From Glandiceps talaboti (Eukaryota; Hemichordata; Enteropneusta; Spengelidae), in NCBI RefSeq assembly GCF_964340395.1, contig NC_135553.1, forward strand, positions 20,224,449 through 20,288,448: a stretch of DNA of 64,000 nt, given 5' to 3'. Below the pieces are notes generated by a model. That model made no database searches, was not told the DNA's origin, and saw only the letters and a program-made list of their open reading frames with translations. The position numbers and the translations under genes are program-made. Shown here in pieces: positions 25,086 through 37,241 of the stretch (the stretch's first letter is position 1; each line of letters starts with the position of its first letter).

Positions 25086-28000
25086 CGATGGTTCGACCAC
25101 ACCAAACCTGTATTTCCCTTATCAGCACTGCGCTCAATTCATTCCGTGCCATGAGTAATCATGTTCGGGTGCAAATTTGATTGAGTCTTGTGTATTGAAG
25201 CAATACGCTGTAAAGCCTCTCTATTTTCTGAATGACTTTTATAGCAGAAGGGGCAAGTCAAACGCGAAACTATAAATAAGTATAGATAATATTGACCAAA
25301 AAACAACAAGCTGCAGTCTTCGTGGTTTTTGTCAGCCTCTGGGGTCTGAATTTGCACCAACACAACTTTTTACGAAAACTATTTTGAGTACCTTCACATA
25401 CAGTAAAGATAGTAGCATATATCGAAATTGTCTGCTCTTCCGACATTAGGCCATAGTAGTCTCACAGATCCTGCTCATTATTGTACAAGGATAGCTGTAG
25501 ACCACCACATTGCGACGTCGCATCATATTACATTGTACTATTATGATAGTTGATTCAATTTTGAGGATTCTTCTTAAAGGTATTTTAGGCAAGACATGTT
25601 AGGCAAACACCTGAATATATCTGAAACACTTAGCCTCTTAGGTTGACTAGCCGACTGTACAAATGCCATAGAACTTAGAAGGCATCGAATGAATAACTTT
25701 GAAAAAAGTAAGCGTGAAACTGATTTGCACAGGAAAGAAAATCTTTTTGTTTCGTGATTTTTTTCACAATGAAGACTACGCGTAAATGATCGCAGTTTGG
25801 GGTCATGAATAACGGACAATAGGTGTTTACTTTTTATTGTCTACAAGTTACCTAAAGTATATACTAATAAGTACTGGTAGCTACTCGTTTACTAAGTATG
25901 CGTAATTACGATGTTTGTTATTTTGATTTCGCCCCTTAATTTGTTGAACATAGATTTGTTTAGTTTCTGAAGCGATACCTCTGCTACACTCTGTCCGGGA
26001 GGTTGCTTTCTGTTCCGTGTGTGTTCAACTGTGACGTTATGGCCCTCTGATTGGCCGTGAGTGATTAAATTAGAATGTCTAAAATTGTCGGTACTAAGTA
26101 GAAAGGGGCCCTTAGAGTTGTTGAGAAAGGTGACTTACACGACGTGTCGCAACATTTAGTCCTAATTCTGCAGCTTGTATACGTTGTATACGTTAGTTGT
26201 ACGTTGATAAAATATTTATTGGCACAGGACAATTAGTTGTATGCCTTTGATGTCATAACAATCTCCCTACTGCTACATTCCATAGAGCTGTTGGTCAGAA
26301 GGACCAGCAGTGCTCAGAAACTCTTGGTCCTGGCTGAAAACTGTTGGTCTCGGACCAACGGACCAGCGTTAATTTCGCACACTGATTATGACTTGCAGGA
26401 GTTTTGTAACTTAGGTTATGATACGCTTTAGTTTGAAAATATAACGATCGCTAACAAACCTGAATTCATCATTTAAAACACAACCTTCAAGACTAGGTTA
26501 ATTGAAGCGAAATTTAAAGAGTGCTTTTTCTCGTGCATAACTGTTCCCTTCCTTAAAGGAACACACGCTGAGTTTGGAAGTTAGTGTTTTTTTTACACGT
26601 ATGGTTAATAAAAAATACTTACATAAAACTATGGCTCAAGTGATGAAGTGTGGTGTTGAACCTGTACTTACTTAGACGCGTGAATTGAAGGTATTATACT
26701 GAGAGACGCATCCATGCCTAAACACGCGAATAAAATATTACAGTTAAAGAAATAATTCTTACCCTTTCCCACATCGGTTTAGGTTGCTCAAACTAGGTAC
26801 ATCGCAATGTCTAACTTAACGTAGTAACGGAGAAGTACCATGCATGCTGTATATGTCGAACGCAGTACAAGTAAAACTCCGACGTCGACTACGATGCCTT
26901 CTTATACGATACTGTTACTACTAGCAACTGTATGACGAGTTACACCGAGTCGGTGTGCAAATCATTGCAGACACACATTGTTTGTCACTGTGCACGTGAC
27001 GAATGAGAGCTGAGCAATGTTATACTTACCTAACAGACCAAACCATTATTGAGTACACATGGATCACCTGAAATAGATTACATAAGAGTGAAATTGACTG
27101 GTAGTTAATTCAAATATTGCGTAAGACTGTTTTATTAACAATTCAATACAAACATCGTTTTTTATTATTATTTTTATTATTTTTGGGTGATCTCTCGTTA
27201 CCATATCCCCATGCACACCCACCCCGCTGTTTTCATGTTTAATTCATATAGTTAGATATAACATATACCCACCTTAATGATTGGAGCCTTTTTTTAAATT
27301 ATGTATACAAGTCCCAATTGGTTAGTCGGGATTTCTTTTAACAAAAATCAATCTTATCCCAGTGGCCTTTTTGAGGAGTGTGTCTTCTACGACGGAAGAC
27401 TTGTTCTGTTTACAAATACAAACACGAAAAAAAGAAAAATGTTCTCTACAAATAATATATGCATTTGTTCAGCATACAATAACGCGACGTGTAATTCTAG
27501 AAATTTGCCAGGTGTAGTATTTTCAGATTGTTATGATCAAGCCAGATTCCTATTTTTGAGTTTTGTTAGTACATATCTTTGCAAATCCATTAATATACAT
27601 TGAGGAAAGTACTGTCTTTAGTTTAATCCAGACTCTCGTCGTTGGGGGCGCAGTACACTGCTGGGGGCGGAGAGTCTGTCAGTGGGTAACCGAGACTCAG
27701 TATTGCATCGTAGTAAACCACGGCCTCTTTTCAGGTACCTTCCAACAAGACGCACCGTCAAATCTATATTACTTTTCGTTACGTCAGCAGAAAAAAAAAT
27801 GTACTCTCATGGCTTGCGAGAATGGACTATTGTTTCAAAGTAGTCAGTTCTAGTTCCATTATTAAAATAAACTTTGCATGATGTTGTCAATAATGTTCAA
27901 GAAGTTGTCTCTGATACCTACTTTGCCATGGTCTCAAATCAATCCACCATACGCTAGCAACTTGCTTTATAGCGAAATCTAAGGAAACTGGATAAGATGA

Positions 28001-28190
28001 TTTATCATTCCCGTTTTGTCAAGGCAGGTCTGCCATTTAAAATGAAAATCTTGTCCTCACAATACCTGCCATTTCTGAATTATCCTTGAGTTTCACCGAA
28101 TGCACATTGGTACATACAATAAATCCTATACTTTCTGCTCGATACTTTCGTATGATAGTATATCAGTTATATACGTATATTATTAGGTTA
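25083..28190. other. Long intergenic stretch, no gene seen
   Basis: Open frames of 60-100 residues occur, such as 27301-27603, but none has a domain, splice partner or coding bias. A cluster of alternating TTGGTC and GGACCA words at 26285-26370 forms several small hairpins. Confidence 0.4.
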
Positions 28191-28240
28191 TACCATAGAC
28201 CCTACATGAAGAGTCTATAGAGTAGGGTCTATTGTTATGG
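28191..28240. repeat. Imperfect hairpin 'ACCATAGACCCTAC'
   Basis: 'accatagaccctac' is answered by 'gtagggtctattgttatgg' after a loop of about 16 bases. 'ccatagaccct' recurs at 31214, so it may be the end of a dispersed element. Confidence 0.5.
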
Positions 28241-29920
28241 AGTGATCAGTTTTTACGGCCGGGGTTGGGTCGGTGACCTTTTTGTTCATGTTGTACTTAA
28301 AAATAGTGACCCCCTGCAATTCATTCACAAAACAATCTAAACCCCCCCCCCTGACAAATAAAAAAAAGACAATGACCCCCCCCCCCCATCTGTTGACAAG
28401 AAACACTCTTTTTGTTCTTGCAAAAGACACTCTATTCTCAAAGCATAATACCTCACTCTGCACAGTTAATTTTACATTTTCAGTAATTTTAAGTGTATCT
28501 GGTAAATTGCTATCCCAAATCCATTGCTTCACATGTATAAAGCTCTTTAGATATAGGAACCCTGTGAAAAGTATGATTGTCTGTTCACGGACGTACAAAA
28601 TATTCATGGTTTAGTAACCAAAAGTTCTAGGATATCTCTTAGATTAAGAGAACTATTGATATTTATTAAATCAGCTAATTATCAAGTACAATAATATAAA
28701 AATGGAGTTAATATACTTCTAAACCCATGTCCGTATAAACTGTCACACATAATGATGTACTCGTATCATATAATGAATTGTTTACATCATATAAAGATAT
28801 GTTGACATCATATAGTCAATGTATTGTTTTCTTTAGACTTAACACAACTGCGGCTTTCCATACATGTACACGTTTGCACTCCTCAAAGCACTTGTTTGTC
28901 CTGTTCATAATTGTTCAGTTTAATCATGGCACTGACTCAAAACTCCACCCCCCACCCCCCCCCCCCCCCCCCCACCCCATTCATTGACCGCGCTGATAAT
29001 TTTGAAAGGTTTTGAATAATGAAATGTGATAAATGTCATTGGTTTCAAAACAGAAATTAAAAAATGTCATAAAAATGTTTTCTGTACTACAGCAGTTTCT
29101 AAACTAGATTACTAATTCAATTCACTTACTACTGGCTATGTTGTCCAGTATATTGCTGGCAACACGATAGCCTTGAAAATAAATACACTCTAATGCCAAG
29201 GAAATGTAACACTATGATCTGCTGACAAAATTTTACTCTCAGTATACAGTCACTCAATGTGGATACTAGATATTCCAGAGGAGATGTAAAATCTAATTTT
29301 CCTTATAACTTTGCACCGTGTCAGTACTATAATAGAAGTTCTGGCTACAGTAAATAGCCCTTTACTAGATCATCATCATCAAACAAGTCTGTGTTTATAA
29401 CTTTGTTTATCAGTCATTCACATATAATATATATTCTCTGAGAATCCGATTAATATTGTGTTCACCTTAGAATATATTTCTTTCTTGGTAGTTTATGGTG
29501 TAAAACAATAGCAAGAAAAAAAGGGGGTTTCACATGTAGCCTGGTAACATGTATTAAACTTGGTTATGGTCACAGGTATCAGAGAAGAAGTGAAACACAA
29601 ACACTGAAAAGTAATTTTTGATAAGACATGTAGTTCGTACTATAGCTATGCCAAGTAACAGTTCAATAGTTTGTACATGTATGATAAATCAACATATTAG
29701 GGTTGAGATCAGTAGGTAAAAAAAGCTAATTCTTTTAGTAAGGCCTCAGAACCCCTTCCTCACCCCTTCTAACTAAATTTGGTAAAATTGTTGCAGACAA
29801 CACAATCAATTTCAAATCAGTATGTAGTATCATGTAGTGCTATGAATACAAAGCCAGTATGTAGTGAGGAAAAATAGGGTTTTTTTATTGGCAAAATAAT
29901 GTATTTTAGGGCCATTTTCC
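28241..29920. other. Non-coding stretch with C-rich tracts
   Basis: C runs lie at 28341-28350, 28376-28387 and 28947-28979 (CCCCACC type). The open frames on both strands across 28215-28614 are antisense to each other and unsupported. Confidence 0.4.
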
Positions 29921-29965
29921 CATTTTTTAGCCTGATCGTAGAGGAGGCGATCAGGCTAAAAAATG
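29921..29965. repeat. Perfect 18-bp hairpin with 9-nt loop
   Basis: 'cattttttagcctgatcg' (29921-29938) is exactly complementary to 'cgatcaggctaaaaaatg' (29948-29965). One orientation ends in a U run as a Pol III or intrinsic stop would, but no RNA gene is recognisable in front of it. Confidence 0.85.
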
Positions 29966-30300
29966 TAAACATGTACCAAGAAGGTAAAATAGCAATGAAC
30001 GATTAGGCGACATCTACATCGGATTTTAATCAGATTGTGCCCCCACCCCACCCAACCGCCTGTAAAACCAAAAAGGGGAATATGTACATCTCTCATGGGG
30101 GTTCTAGGGGGTCTTCTCCTTTAATTCATTCACAGCCTGCAGTTAATAACTTCATAAAATTCACTTTGCTATGTTAGAGAACTGAGCACTGAGGTAGTCA
30201 TACCTACTGTGTTGACAGCGCACAGTACTTTTTTGTGTCAGGTGACTCACATGTGACAGGTGCCCTCAACGATAACCAAAGGACTACAAGAAAGCTACGA

Positions 30301-30308
30301 TGACGTCA
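30301..30308. promoter_or_regulatory. Palindromic CRE site TGACGTCA
   Basis: A perfect CREB/ATF consensus 24 bases before the putative ATG at 30332 of the tentative small gene. E-box-like CACATG and CAGGTG words lie 45-65 bases further upstream (about 30240-30262). The position suits a promoter; function is inferred. Confidence 0.4.
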
Positions 30309-30331
30309 CAACAAAAACAAGCAGCTTGACT

Positions 30332-30423
30332 ATGACCACCAACTCGTCGTATACTGGTATCCGACATCTGGACGAATATATATTATCTGGATTGCACCTA
30401 CCTAACCATGCTAATAGTGATAG
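30332..30423 (+). CDS. Tentative exon 1 of an unrecognised small gene
   Basis: From the ATG, 30 codons and two bases are open (beginning MTTNSSYTGIRHLDEY), ending at the near-perfect donor AG|GTAAGT. The phase (2) matches candidate exons at 34099 and 35189. No family is recognised. Support comes only from splice signals, phase agreement and a CRE upstream. Confidence 0.35.
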
Positions 30424-31670
30424 GTAAGTCTACTTTCGAAAAAACCTGGCGCTGCGTGCGTTGTGTTTGGATTTTTGGTTGAATATTAACGGTTGTGAAG
30501 ACTGCAATTTCCCGCAAAGTTTCTACGAAAAATTCTGTAATTTGGTAGGGTGATGTGGATGCCAGACGACCGAATGCTACAGGAATTTCGTTCGAATTAC
30601 AATTAGTTTTAGCCCAAAGAATTCCTACTAAATTTCAATAAACTCCACACTTGTTTCGAACCAAAAGTCCCCGTCCCAACTAGCAGGTTTTCCGGGCAGG
30701 TTTTGACAAAATATTTCACAAGGTGCCTCCACCCATCTTTAAATTTCCCGCCCATGTGTATGGACAAAGGGCCACTTCACAAGGTTAAGTGCAGAAAGTT
30801 GTCGATCCTTGCTACCTACTCCAACTCGCCCACTTCACCCTGTCACTTGTGTAATTCAGTTTTAAACTGTATTTATCGGTATCTTCTGCAGTTATAACAA
30901 AATTCAACTAATTTTGACTGTGCTAAAGCAAATTCAGAAACTTTCAAAGATTTCCTTTGTTCAGCGCAAAACATTCTTTGAATAAATTAGCACAGCGCTG
31001 AATAAATTAAATACTCCGTCCCCAGTTGTAGCTTTCAATAGCAGTTTTCCTCATTCGCTTGCCCCAAATTCTTTACAATCCCAAGTTTACCCGTGAAAAT
31101 AATTTGCCTGTGTTTATTTGTGTTATTTACATTTTGAAATCGAAATTACAGGTAAATAAAAATATTGTCTCCTCAAAATGTAACAATTTAATAAATTTGT
31201 TTAATTCTAACCATAGACCCTCCACCAAGTGGTGACTCTAAGTTCTAACCGGTACCCCACTGAGAGTAGGTACATTTAATTTTCACTATACTCTCAGTCA
31301 AAACAAACTATTAACACAATTTCATTTTTAAGATTTCAAAATTTTGTTGTGTGGTAGTAATTAAGCCATCTTCCCTGTCATTGACCCCATTGTTCAGTGC
31401 CAGGGCAATTTTTATGTAAGCTACCTTGTTTCTAATTATGTTAGCTTGTTACTATATAGCTAGTAAAGGTGGCTGTTTACTCCTACCAACACAGAACTCC
31501 AACTACCTGTAAGCTTTGAGAATGTCTGCCCCAAATCACTCCAAAGTGCATATTATCCTTCATCATGACACATTTTTTGAAGGATTTAGGATGTAAAGGA
31601 ATGCATCATTTATTACTTAATGTTCCACTTTTATTCTTTTAATTTGATTGTTCTTTCAGGTAAATGATAG

Positions 31671-31770
31671 GCATGCAGCAATGAATGAAATGAATCAAGA
31701 AATTTCAAACATCTTTCACAAAATGGACAGCAACCTGAATGCATATGAAGATTTGAGACAACCAAGATAA
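31671..31770 (+). CDS. Tentative alternative exon ending in a stop
   Basis: If spliced at GATAG|G, it continues the exon 1 frame with helix-like residues (NEMNQEISNIFHKMDSNLNA) and stops at TAA 31768. A better acceptor, TTTCAG, lies 11 bases earlier but would stop at once. The 3' edge reads CCAAG|ATAAGT, which looks like a donor with G changed to A at its first base. Very uncertain. Confidence 0.2.
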
Positions 31771-32801
31771 GTTCTGCCCATTATTACATTTGGCATTCTC
31801 AACCATTAAAGCTTTGCTCTAGTCAGATTACACATACACAAAATAGATTTAAGCTCACTAGATGTTAGAATTATCTGATTGATATGTGCATGTAATGTTT
31901 GTCAACTGGAGTTGTGGCTCAACCATGACCTTCTGTTCAAGTCAGATACTAGAAACTTTCAAATTAAAATACAGCCCATGATACAGTATTTTTCGAATTC
32001 TATTGCATTAATTTGCTAAAAGCTCACAGTGGAACACAAGCAAATATGTCCAGACTGCCAAATCGATGAAAACTAAAAAACAATAGACAATGTTTAAATT
32101 TCATGTTTGGAAATTGTTGATGTGCATGCATTATTTATTATTCAGGTCAGTTTTCATGGTGCAACACCTGGATGACTGCATGCAATAAAAGAATCAAAGA
32201 AATTTCCACTAATGTTGTACATTTACCCATCCTCTGTCCTTTGCATTTTGACCAATACCTTTTAACTTTCCTTGCAAAATCGAAAAATCCATTGAGAACA
32301 AATGAACATGCAATTGGCTAGAAAGATGCAGTGAAATCCATAAGAATTGCACCAGTCATGTAGCATATTATTTTGGGTGTGTAAGATGAAACTTAATGGC
32401 ACGAACATAGAGACAGATATACATTGGATGTAGGGCTTTATTGGGGCAATACTTTGATAGTTGTCTCAGTAGACATGTTGGAATAAGAAGACATATATGA
32501 CCAACTCTTTCACACTGAATCGGGCACAGCACTTCAAAAACCTTCCACAACTTCACCAGTATGGTCACACCCTCAGTCTTTATGGCACAGCCTGAATGAC
32601 AACATATATTATTTGAATGCATCAGATGTTGATCACTTTGGGTAAACATCATGAAGTCCAGTAAGAAATTGTACCACATTCTGTTTTATCAATATGTTCT
32701 GACAGACCCACAATTTACACAAACACATCACCCTCTGGTTTGTATTGTTGGTTGGTTAATGAGTTGGTTATTTTGTCTGTTAGTTGAATTTATCATCATT
32801 T

Positions 32802-32845
32802 GGCTGGTTGGTCGGTTGGTTGGTTGGTTGGTTGGTTGGTCGGTC
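32802..32845 (+). repeat. (TTGG)n microsatellite
   Basis: About nine TTGG/TTGGTCGG units, with scattered related units on both sides (32740-32990). Confidence 0.9.
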
Positions 32846-34098
32846 TGTTGAGGTGTTTAGTCGATATTTTTTATCTAGGTTGGTTTGTTGTCTGCGCTAG
32901 TTGGTTGTCTGTTTATTAAGTCTCTGTTGCCTAGTTGGGTAGTTGGTTTGCTTAATTGTCAAGTTTTATTATTTGTTGGTTGGTTTTGTGGTCACAAATA
33001 TTGTTGTACATTGATGCACTGAATTGGATTAGAGGGTGCTGTGACTATGTAGACCATGGGTTGGTCAAAACTCACTGACAACACAGAATGGACAGTTGCA
33101 TTTTCTTTTTAGGCCTCTGTGATGTGCGTTTCTTCTGTTCACTTCTACCAACTTCAATGAAAAAAATGTTCATTCAAATCGATCAAAATCTGAAGCCTTT
33201 GATACCCAGATATATTGTCCGTCAGGCCAGCCATACACATTGAGGGGGGTAACCATACTGGTGAAGTTATGGAAGGTTAAATGAACTGATGTGCCCGAAT
33301 CACTGTGAAAGAGTTTGTCATATTGCCATCTCTTTCCAATATGTAATCAATGCCAATTGTCAATGTATTGAAACAATAATACCGTATTTCCTATACTTAT
33401 CTGTGTCAATGTTCATGGCATTGACTTTCATCTGACACACCAAAGATAACACGCTCCATGATTGGTGAAATTCATATTTATTTTACTGTATATTTTTTTG
33501 CCAATTTCATTTTTATTTTTTTCCAATGCAATAGGTCTTACATTGAAAAGTGAAAAGTGCAGGTCACGATGCGTTGGATGGAGTATGGATATATCTGCAA
33601 TATTTTTAGCCATTTCTTTGTTTCCTTTAGCAATGCAGCCATCCATGTGTTGCTCCATGTGAACTGGAGTGAGTACTTCATTAACAGACTGTTTCCCTGT
33701 TGTCCAGCCACAGTTAATGATCACTCTCAAAGTATTAATCATAATTTGCTTACTGCTCTGCAGACTTTTGTTTTTATTCACAAACCATTGTGACATTCTT
33801 TGTTCAGGGATTGCAAAATGCTGTCTGCAAGGTGAGTTGTTGTCACTCTCTGGCCAGCTTTGCAAAGTGTTCATCTTGTGTTAATTGCCAGCTGGGCAGC
33901 ATGATATTTTGACGATATTGGATGATCAATCTGTGATTATACACAAGCTTAGATCTCTATTATGTTCATCAGTTATAAACTAATGTCCAAGACAGAATGG
34001 TAATCTGCAGATAATCAATGTATTGATTAGAATCAATTTATTGTTTTAGCATGTCCTTGACATGTATATATTACCTATATTTCTCTCTTTCTACTCAG
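32846..34098. other. Stretch with an unsupported 148-residue antisense frame
   Basis: The frame at 33428-33874 (-) has no domain, and plus-strand frames overlap it. If the tentative gene is real, this is intron. Confidence 0.35.
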
Positions 34099-34170
34099 AC
34101 AACACGACAAAATCAAAATGTGCAATAGATGCCTGCCAGGATTGAAATATGTTACAAACTATATGAAAAG
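34099..34170 (+). CDS. Tentative internal exon of the unrecognised small gene
   Basis: Acceptor 'tttctactcag' and donor 'AAAG|GTATTT' bracket one base, 23 open codons (QHDKIKMCNRCLPGLKYVTN...) and two bases. Phase 2 in and phase 2 out thus join exon 1 to the exon at 35189. The other two frames have stops. Confidence 0.35.
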
Positions 34171-34544
34171 GTATTTAGAGCTGATTAGTGTTTATTTTGT
34201 TTAACTTATTTTCTGATACATCTCTTTCTTACTTTCAAAACCTGTGCTAGTCCTTGTCTAGTTTAACATGATCAGCACACATTATTACTATTAAAAACAC
34301 CTGTACCACAGTTGGTTTTCATTTGATTGTAAGACAGTATTCTTCACAGATTAAAAAAAAAACAAAGAAATAAAATGAGCTGTCAAATGACCAACCAGTC
34401 TTCAAATTAAAACTGCATACAAAACATGAGGTCGCCATTACTTTTTAGCACAACTGAACTGAGCTTCAGGAGTGCTATAGCCTAGGAATTGTGAAATGCT
34501 TGTGTGTATGCGTGTATGTATGTATGTATGTATGTGAATGACTT

Positions 34545-35095
34545 AAAGTCAAAAACCGCCAGACTGATTGCATTGGTATTTGATTACTTTGGTGTTTAGT
34601 TGGAAAATTAATCAATGAAAATGATTGCATCAGAGATGTGTGTTTTTGATCAAAAAATGTGATTTTTGGTCAAAACAAACTCCAAAACTATTGGGCAGAT
34701 TGGCCTGAAATTTAGTGGGAACATTCTTGGGGTGGGACGATTCCATCAGTGATATGCAAATTAGGTCTGAAATATGTCTTTTTGGTCAAAAGTTTATAAT
34801 TCCAAAATTACTGAGCAGATTGGGTTGAAATTTGGTAGGAGCACCCTTAGGAGAGTTTAGTTTATGAATTGTTAATTCCATGATAATCCCATTGTGATAT
34901 GCAAATTAGGTCTAAAAATGTGTCTTTTTGGTCAGAAATCTATCAATCCAAAACTACTGAGCAGATTGGGATTAAATTTAATGGGGATGGCTATGGAGAT
35001 GTGTACATGAAAGTGTGTTCACAACATAATCATCCCATCAGTGCTATATAAATTAGGTCTAAAAAGCTAAATTTTGGTTAAAAACTTACATCATG
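34545..35095 (+). repeat. Degenerate tandem repeat, about 150-160 bp unit
   Basis: Three to four diverged units each contain 'gcaaattaggtct', 'tttttggtcaaaa' and 'actgagcagattgggttgaa'. A short (TATG)n precedes the array at 34512. Confidence 0.75.
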
Positions 35096-35188
35096 ACAAC
35101 TAATTTGCATTGTAGAATGAACATGGCTTGTTATGCATTAATTTTTGCATTCATTGATATGTAGGTGTTAATGATTTTTGAATTGTAG

Positions 35189-35273
35189 GCATCACCATCC
35201 CCCTGACCAGAGCACCTCAATCGTGAACTACACGTCAATATTAGTTACAGTTGTTGCAGAAATACAATCATAG
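35189..35273 (+). CDS. Tentative terminal exon of the unrecognised small gene
   Basis: After the acceptor 'tttgaattgtag', one base and 27 codons (HHHPPDQSTSIVNYTSILVT...) lead to TAG at 35271. The phase agrees with the donor at 34170. Joined directly (exons 30332, 34099, 35189) the product would be about 82 residues, without a recognised domain. Confidence 0.3.
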
Positions 35274-35277
35274 TCTT

Positions 35278-35605
35278 GGGTCCATCACCAAGAATATGTC
35301 ACCGTCCACAGCAGAGTAAATATTTACAGAAGAAGGAAGTAGTCAAGACTACAATGTACCAATGTACCACTATATCACCAAGAACACTTGTCGCAATCCA
35401 CCACAAGGTGTAAATATTGTACAGGAAGAGGAAGAAGTCAGGTCTACCGGTTGTATCACCAAGAGCACTCTTTACAATCTACCGCAGTGTTAATGTTGTC
35501 CAGGAAGACGAAGAAGTCGAGACTACAGTTACGTCCATTACCAAGAACACTTTTCACAGTCCACCACAGTGTTAATGTACAGAAAGAGGAAGAAGTCTAC
35601 TAGTT
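35278..35605 (+). repeat. Tandem repeat, about 85-bp unit, four copies
   Basis: Each unit carries 'atcaccaagaacact', 'caatccaccacagtgt' and 'aggaagaggaagaagtc' at a spacing of about 80-90 bp. The open frame across it is a by-product. Confidence 0.85.
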
Positions 35606-35710
35606 ACTTTCAGGGTTGATCAGCTTGTCTTGGTAAGAATTAAGTCTTTAATGTCTCCAAGTCATTTGGAAGACTATGCAGCATTTCCACAAACAATGAC
35701 AAATGAGTGA

Positions 35711-36001
35711 CAGAACATAGGTAGTTTAGGTTTATGTTGTCTCCAAAAATTAATAGTGGGGGACTCAGTGTCCCCTGGTTTAAAAATCCTGGCTGCAACT
35801 CTGCTATACATTTATTTCACAGTGATAATCGTTCACATAGCCACTACCGACAAATCCTACTGGCAGAGTAAATTGAGACCCGCGAAACTCAAAATTATTC
35901 AATCAATTGTTACCTGCATTGCAATAATAATTGTGGTGGGAATTATGATAACCGTGCGTACAAAAGGAGTATGTGAATCAGAATTAATTTCGAAACTGTA
36001 G
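35711..36001 (+). CDS. Possible two-pass membrane peptide or exon, unidentified
   Basis: A frame open from about 35711 to the TAG at 35999 has no ATG, so it would need an upstream exon. It encodes two clear hydrophobic segments, 'ILAATLLYIYFTVIIVHIA' and 'IIQSIVTCIAIIIVVGIMI', joined by a short basic loop (SKLRPAKLK). An AG acceptor before it exists (35720 or 35729) but in phase 1, so it does not fit the small gene upstream. It may be an exon of something else or chance AT-rich hydrophobicity. Confidence 0.25.
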   Translation, partial: QNIGSLGLCCLQKLIVGDSVSPGLKILAATLLYIYFTVIIVHIATTDKSYWQSKLRPAKLKIIQSIVTCIAIIIVVGIMITVRTKGVCESELISKL

Positions 36002-37200
36002 ACATAAACCAACAGGTTTATGTCGAGACATGGGAAGCAGATTGAGTACAATTGGGCTTTCCTTCCCAACATTACATAGCAATCTTTTAGCTACATGCAT
36101 CCTAATTGGCGATACATCAATGTTTCTACATTCATAATCGTGTGAAATTGAATAAAAACGTTATTATCAATAACATGATATAACTAAGTTTAGGATTGGA
36201 ACTAATATCCCATATACATGTTGTATTTCGGTTAACGTGTTTCATCCGCCACCTGATGGTTCCTAGATCTAGACACAACATACGTTCAGTGCCAGACACG
36301 TGTTGACAAATACTCATCGTGTCTGGTCTCGCCACAAGGAAAAAAATGACTTGATTATTTAATGCGACACCGGGATGCGACAGCGTCTTTTGCTACTAAT
36401 CATTAAGTTTTCCGTGTGTCCAACTAGCTTTGACTTCCAGAGAAATAGCGAAACGGCAAAAATACACCATACACATTAGTATTAAGTCGAAAAATATCAT
36501 ATTCATTTATTTACAAGAGTAATCTATAAAAAAAAAGGGGGACCGTGACTTGTACTATCATTGTCAGAAACACGCGAAAACAATTCTTGACACTAGTTCA
36601 GGTTTAACACATGCTCAAATATCTGAAATTGAAAAATAATTACAACTAAAGTGGGAAATCAACACACATGTCATTGTACACTCACATTGGACAATATGTC
36701 TGGCTAACTAGTAACTGTACATACTATAAACCTGGCAGTTTTTGCTAAAGACATGCTTTCGTACGAAAATAAGTAGTGACTAAAATGGCTGCTTATACAT
36801 AAACACAATTTACAAGCCTGTTAATTAGTGATAATTAGTCTTTGAGAAATAGCTGACAACTGTACATGTAAAATCGTAATATTAAATAGTAGTGAAATAT
36901 CTAGGTATACAGTAATGCGTACACACATACTCCCTAAATCTACCGACTTAAAGCTAACCTGGGGTTGTTTGAAGTGTGTGGCTGATATACATACGACGTC
37001 ATTTTCCCTTTTAGTACACAACTTGGAAGAACAGTCATAGTCATTGGAAGCATAATCATGTGTCACAAGTAATAGTAAGGGGTAATTTAAAATGACCCAA
37101 GTATATCTGATCAAATAAAGTTATCTAGGTAAAGTCGTCATACTTGTGTGACAGTGTTTACAGCCATGCCGTGCATTTATTACGATTGACATTGTCCTTT
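36002..37200. other. Non-coding stretch, nothing recognised
   Basis: No supported frame or element. Confidence 0.4.
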
Positions 37201-37241
37201 CGGATGACCTTTCTTTGGTGCATCACATTTCCGACACTTCC

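Noticed and set aside
33428-33874. 148-residue minus-strand open frame
   Set aside because: No recognisable domain, no Kozak or splice support, and overlapping plus-strand frames of similar length. It stays open for RNA evidence.
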